This document shows positions 21,401-22,634 of a stretch of 22,634 nt of DNA, piece after piece. Origin of the DNA: SYIM01 sp041182885. GTDB taxonomy: Bacteria; Pseudomonadota; Gammaproteobacteria; Burkholderiales; Burkholderiaceae_E. The position numbers and the translations under genes are program-made. How positions within the stretch are numbered: position 1 is the stretch's first letter; every line of letters begins with the position of its first letter. Below the pieces are notes generated by a model. That model did not search any database. It saw nothing but the letters and a program-made list of their open reading frames with translations, and was not told the origin of the DNA. The DNA lies in assembly GCA_049423065.1 (NCBI GenBank), contig JBMSQB010000075.1, forward strand, positions 1-22,634. Reading direction: 5' to 3'.

Positions 21401-22634
21401 CGGGGTTGAAGACGCGCGAAGCGGGCAGCGTGAGCGCCACGCCCTTGGCCGCCCGGTTGTCCGGCTGAGCGGGCAGCGCCGCCAGCGTGACGTCCAGGTT
21501 CGATGATCCATCAGCGTTGGCAAGCGCGGCGTTCAACGTACTCGCCGGGCCGGTGTATCGAAGTCTCGAGGACGAGAGGAGCGCCTGCAGATCCGCCGCC
21601 GTACCGGTCAGCGTGAGCGCCTGCGGTGTGCCACCCAGGGTGAGCGGATCACCTTCCGCGGGGACCACTGCCAGCGTGCCCGCCGGCGAGCCGCCCGAAA
21701 GCGTGAGCGTCAGGGTCAGCGTGCCGGCGCCCGACAGACTCACCGCCGAGCCAAACATCAGCGTGGAGGCCAGGTTCGGGGTGATGGGCAGGCTCGCATG
21801 CAGCTGACCGATCACCGGCGTCTGCACGGCCGAGTAGCCCTGAATGACCAGCGTGCTGCTCGCGCTGCGAAGCGACGCGCCCGAGCCCTGGCTCACCTTG
21901 AATGCGAGCGTGCCCGAGCCGCTCAGGCTCAGGCCGCCAGCCGACGTGAGATACGCATTGAGTACGTTGGCTGAGCCCGACAGCGTGGTCTTGCCGCCCG
22001 TGGTTGCTATCGTCACATGGGTCGCGGGCCGCGCCGTGGCTGACAGCCCGACGCCGGCAATCAATTCCAATTCCATCGCTGATGTGGACGCGGGCAGCGG
22101 CGCGACCGGCAGCACCAGATCATCGGTTTGCGCTTGCAGCAGGTAGCGGTCCTGCAGGCTGAGCGCGGGGCTTGCGAGCGGGGATGCGGTGGTGGTTGCG
22201 AGCGTCACATTCACCGTCGCACCCGCCTGCAAGGCCGGGCTGCCCACGCTCGCCACGCTCAGGTCGAGCGTGGCAGCCTCGGTGGTGGTCAGCGAGAGCT
22301 TGCTGGCCGACAGATACGTATCGATCTGGTCGGCGGTGCCGGTCAGCGTGACGCTTCGCCCATTCTGGGCCAGCGTCGACGCCACCTGCGTGTCGGTGGC
22401 CGCACCCCACTGACCTGCGCTGGTCGTGATGGTCATCGACAGGTTGTCCGACCCCGCGTACACGAGCCGATCGGTGCCGAATCGCACCGGACTGGCAGTC
22501 CCTGGCAACACCTGCAACGACCCCGGCACACTGAGTTGCGGCGCGGCCTTGAGCGTGGGCACCGCTGCGCTGAAGCTGGTCCGGCCGCGCAGGCTGCCTG
22601 CCACCGCCTCCACCGTCACGGACCCCGCCCCGCC
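1..22634 (-). CDS. giant modular RTX/haemagglutinin-like adhesin, internal fragment (both ends missing)
   Basis: One minus-strand frame is open across the entire window, about 7,544 codons, with no start or stop boundary. The frame was checked at positions near 4518, 6975, 9546, 11088, 14082, 17214 and 20286 and is the same throughout. The translation is rich in G, A, V, T, L, S and D, and I noticed no cysteine. It is a string of repeated extracellular modules: beta-sandwich repeats, beta-helix stretches, EF-hand-like loops, Asp boxes, a jelly roll and RTX nonapeptides. Such proteins are known as giant adhesins or calcium-binding proteins exported by type I or related systems. The role inferred is adhesion, matrix formation or glycan binding outside the cell. 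Signal peptide, anchoring or export signal and partner secretion genes are outside the window. The open frame is near certain; the adhesin role is inferred from modules only. Confidence 0.93.
403..2470 (-). other. beta-helix-like region with irregular repeats
   Basis: From about residue 6723 onward. The sequence alternates hydrophobic strands and glycine or asparagine turns: LVLKDVPGAV, VVDAKKLVFEADVRVKSAS, SISLGGMGGGLTLDPSRLSG, DRLEL-like and GDITIQASGKVVFGNEV (about 895-950). The 'LVFEADVRVKSASHIQLNVS' area near 1945-2020 and 'EVVLHNGGRLVIQGAAEVEF' near 840-900 look like haemagglutinin-type coils. A phage-like glycine motif lies inside it (1074-1244). No enzymatic motif was seen. It continues into the 67-aa repeats at the window edge. 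Confidence 0.5.
1074..1244 (-). other. GGTGY...GGGYRVGD glycine-rich mini-module
   Basis: The segment runs ILSGGTGYADGEYQEVPLLG, GNGSGATANFKVEGGVVTQV, then VVSVGGGYRVGDRLTV. The sequence plan 'GGTGY..G.Y..VPL.GG.GSGATA...V.GG.VT.V.....G.GY.VGD.L.' is common in phage tail or structural proteins and in some giant bacterial proteins. It is about 57 residues and present once. The role is unknown; it may be a compact trimerising or connector fold, which is inference. Confidence 0.65.
2470..2945 (-). other. single beta-sandwich/cadherin-like unit
   Basis: Begins with RVLRFLPPSSSAAPSLNLQD and contains GAVWDADSASVSVSVTVPKG, DGVMLKGSPANLSAFLAGNG (about 2670-2730) and LVFTLDDGVNVNVHRVEL. The 'GSPANLSAFLAGNGNLQFAP' element is another copy of the motif that ends the six N-terminal repeats. 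It follows the propeller-like segment and is the third site where this family appears in the gene. Confidence 0.55.
2955..3935 (-). other. second Asp-box, beta-propeller-like segment
   Basis: About residues 6234-6560. Asp boxes: SLDGGRAW (3810-3833), SRDGGGTW (3684-3707) and a degenerate SRNRGAGW (3063-3086) where Asp and one Gly are changed. Between and beside them are blade-like strand texts: IERVSVSPNGQTIAALAAPG, DLAVSQNGERLLAATG, ASADMDPTGRFLVAATTDG and VRVTINDDGTTLVLTSG. These 'S.NG..L.A.....G..' strands are typical of sialidase/WD-like propeller blades, and the length of about 325 residues would suit six or seven blades. No enzymatic residues were recognised, so a binding role is more likely. 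Confidence 0.65.
4000..4330 (-). other. single beta-sandwich-like unit after the RTX block
   Basis: Contains VSVPVQFMATRGAKSELRL, VTVSAKDGDISARTATG and the motif WTFTGTVSALNQYFTSPGN followed by VAYTYT (about 4030-4125). The 'GTVSALNQYF' element matches the closing motif of the six repeats at 20415-22634, so this is an isolated relative of that family about 16 kb away in the same gene. It joins the RTX block to the propeller-like segment. Confidence 0.55.
4410..4775 (-). repeat. RTX (haemolysin-type) calcium-binding nonapeptide block
   Basis: Six consecutive nonapeptide units occupy 4410-4571: GSGDDKLFG, GLGNDVLYA, GIGNNQISG, GGGNDTLYA, IDGVNRLSG and GAGVDRYVF. Four match G-G-x-G-x-D/N-x-L/I-x well; the last two are decayed. 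A looser, related stretch lies just N-terminal (4572-4775) with AGAGNDTVLLGAGGG and AAGNDTFRAL. RTX units bind Ca2+ in turns and fold into a parallel beta roll after export, usually by a type I secretion system. Here the block is internal: at least 1,470 further residues follow, so it is not a C-terminal secretion-proximal RTX domain. Confidence 0.9.
4800..6984 (-). other. unnamed conserved-looking module before the RTX block
   Basis: About residues 5218-5945. Recognisable elements in order: LKADWHFDFGFGLSSSKGFF (about 6720-6770), FGGQGRFLFFDASVLDNDNN, LMGDLVIDWGWRSNDPKTQL (about 6298-6360), ISIRNLRMDLGTTVTDFLAP (about 6225-6290), then a helical stretch with VAEPFRGVVDALTTPITGD (about 6145-6205), and later DVLTVLDGFYVNDWTMPEI and GLKARNLFTGQVTG (about 5040-5085). 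I have the impression that this order of elements recurs in other giant RTX-type proteins, always near the calcium-binding block, but I know no family name or function for it. Confidence 0.45.
6985..9660 (-). other. unnamed beta-rich region, middle part with LPLIG-type motifs
   Basis: About residues 4325-5217. Three further copies of the short helical motif occur: LSSLPFIEQSVEDVLDLASV (about 9244-9306), AQLPILNKSLSEVIAVGES (about 8035-8091) and ASLPLIGTGLANSGRMLAE (about 7102-7155). Between them are long amphipathic beta strands, for example FDLNLELAELAKLAGL-like and VDLQLRLGLTLPKKVGD-type text. A subsegment around 9015-9105 reads KGYWITVRGVDTQGASRTVT. Charged residues alternate with hydrophobic ones over hundreds of residues, which suggests a long beta structure rather than a globular enzyme. 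No known active site was seen. Confidence 0.5.
9666..9947 (-). other. carbohydrate-binding-like jelly-roll module
   Basis: About residues 4230-4323. The segment opens with PEHETATVRVWAP and continues with VELKLANSTNPSVSVVASA, GWQTLSFDFSRPVNG and YNQASLVFEPGVAGSD, closing with QTYWFDDARFL. The order 'W/G-W-Q-x-L-x-F-D-F ... Y-x-x-A-x-L-V-F-x-P-G ... Y-W-F-D-D' is the signature I associate with carbohydrate-binding-module-type beta-sandwiches of the kind attached to polysaccharide hydrolases; the closing F-D-D strand is typical. It is about 94 residues, short of the usual 130-150, so strands may be contributed by flanking sequence. Glycan binding is inference. Confidence 0.6.
9965..11215 (-). 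other. unnamed beta-rich region, first part
   Basis: About residues 3808-4224. It begins with alternating-strand sequence, then a segment AEPLPLIGRSLDDLMHLSDG (10567-10629), then RGLEQYLRQNW and long amphipathic strands such as ASLDFDFKIGWRDGLDFDFE, ending at LGPIGLSLGRPDDPILNLG (about 10090-10160). No catalytic or binding motif was recognised. The mix of a short helical 'LPLIG.SL..L' element followed by many Asp/Phe/Leu beta strands is repeated further on (9300, 8090, 7150), so this is probably the first unit of another large, highly diverged repeat. Confidence 0.5.
12680..13545 (-). repeat. short repeat block (three units) between R7 and R8
   Basis: Three related units of about 60-105 residues. 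The clear pair is QWRLGDQITLRGLAGKGLTY with TVSPDDL and IRLNIAAKLRDLIN (about 13055-13365), and FAVGDVITLSGIADAPVRYT with LVAEDFS and NNVANKLKAAL (about 12680-12985). A shorter unit at about 13376-13545 has YRLQIAIDGKTYTTSDLA and IEDRLNAALGG. The plan is 'GD.ITL.G....YTV...D......IA.KL...I.....V.A......TA...G.F...V'. Similar units recur in phage tail proteins and giant adhesins. The module sits in the middle of the ~180-aa repeat array. Function unknown. Confidence 0.55.
14049..17885 (-). other. six embedded dockerin/EF-hand-like calcium loops
   Basis: Six of the ~180-aa repeats carry a 12-residue acidic loop after the 'GPY' motif or its variant 'GPYGS'. Positions: R1 17850-17885 (DTDHDGNLTEEA), R2 17316-17351 (DLNDDGIYSESE), R3 16767-16802 (DVNNNGKFEASE), R4 16167-16202 (DTDGNGVVDTSD), R5 15630-15665 (DSNGDGVIGAGD) and R7 14049-14084 (DANGDGVIDTND). 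Five fit D-x-D/N-x-D/N-G-x-hydrophobic-x-x-x-D/E fully. R1 has Glu at loop positions 10 and 11 but Ala at 12, so binding there may be weaker. This loop pattern binds Ca2+ in dockerins and EF hands; that these copies do so is inference. R6 has lost the loop entirely. Confidence 0.75.
14500..15060 (-). other. Asp-box (BNR/sialidase-type) insert inside repeat R6
   Basis: Three Asp boxes of the S-x-D-x-G-x-x-W type occur in a row: SDDDGLSW (14901-14924), SADGGATW (14769-14792) and SQDEGLTW (14613-14636), spaced 132 and 156 bases apart. They are separated by beta-strand-like text such as AYTAVTVSETADGLLIEA. Asp boxes mark hairpin turns in sialidases, Vps10-type and photosystem-assembly beta-propellers. 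Three are too few for a full propeller unless other blades lack the box. The flanks read as the two halves of one ~180-aa repeat (VEFAVVMAVE before, RIAVEAQAGSAQVVG after), so this is an insertion into a repeat. No catalytic sialidase residues were recognised. Confidence 0.6.
18180..18540 (-). other. autotransporter-passenger-like segment
   Basis: About residues 1366-1486. It reads GKLIITGNQTIAAG, then DRLEVSGTLRLLANSAFDLK, then PKLGDRFELLSAGTIDGHF (18300-18370). The order 'G-x-L-x-V-x-G-x-L ... F-x-L-x-L ... G-D-x-F-x-L-L-x-A-G' matches the end strands of autotransporter-type beta-helix passengers. It closes the preceding helix and leads into the ~180-aa repeats. The family assignment is by pattern only. 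Confidence 0.5.
18545..20410 (-). other. filamentous-haemagglutinin-like beta-helix region
   Basis: Roughly residues 742-1364. Short alternating hydrophobic and glycine turns run throughout, for example SLNLQAGGAVRGRLSLFGG, GSIRLRTGAGMTLAGAVNG, AGTVSLESTGGIETGA and GNLRLTAKGDVTVRRI. This 'G..L.L.A.G.I....' rhythm is typical of right-handed beta-helix adhesins (FHA/haemagglutinin repeats). I saw no TPS-type N-terminal secretion motif here, and the region follows other modules, so it is a shaft segment rather than an N-terminal secretion domain. Function is inferred to be a stiff stalk. Confidence 0.7.
20415..22634 (-). repeat. six ~122-aa beta-sandwich-like tandem repeats
   Basis: Residues 1-740 of the fragment. 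Each unit ends in a motif of the form G-T/S-A-x-x-L-N-A-Y-L followed by a short hydrophobic strand, often Y-T-G. The six motif copies lie near 22286-22350, 21925-21990, 21550-21615, 21180-21245, 20815-20880 and 20425-20490, spaced about 360-390 bases apart. Examples are GTADQIDTYLSASKL, GSANVLNAYLTSAG and GTPAALNAYLGAADRL. Units begin with a proline-bearing 'P.L.LP' strand. The pattern is like the cadherin/Ig-like repeats common in large bacterial adhesins, but I cannot name the exact family. Units are diverged, so this is an old expansion. More copies may exist upstream of the window. Confidence 0.75.

Overview
The whole window lies inside one gene. On the minus strand a single reading frame (codons on positions 3-5, 6-8 ... 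22632-22634) stays open from edge to edge, about 7,544 codons, with no stop found by reading and with the frame re-checked at many places. Neither start nor stop is in the window, so the complete protein is larger still. The N-terminal side is at position 22634 and the C-terminal side at position 1. No other gene, RNA gene, promoter, terminator, insertion sequence or CRISPR array could be supported, and there is no intergenic space.

The product is a giant, modular, repeat-built and probably secreted or surface-exposed protein of the RTX/adhesin kind. In protein order it contains: six ~122-aa beta-sandwich-like repeats (22634-20415); a beta-helix stretch like filamentous haemagglutinin (20410-18545); a short autotransporter-like segment (18540-18180); about ten degenerate ~155-200-aa repeats (18063-11220), six of which carry a dockerin/EF-hand-like loop and which are interrupted by an Asp-box segment and by a small three-unit repeat; a long unnamed beta-rich region with a recurring 'LPLIG.SL' motif and an embedded carbohydrate-binding-like jelly roll (11215-4800); an RTX calcium-binding block (4775-4410); another beta-sandwich unit; a second Asp-box, propeller-like segment (3935-2955); another beta-sandwich unit; and beta-helix sequence (2470-1) ending in 67-aa repeats that run off the edge.

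The organism is probably a GC-rich Gram-negative bacterium, most likely a Pseudomonadota. This rests on strong G/C preference at codon third positions and on the RTX plus haemagglutinin-like module set. Genus cannot be told. No cysteine was noticed in the translation, as is common in very large secreted adhesins. A working picture is a long calcium-stabilised surface fibre or released matrix protein for adhesion or glycan binding. Export by a type I system is plausible from the RTX block, but no secretion gene or C-terminal signal lies in the window.
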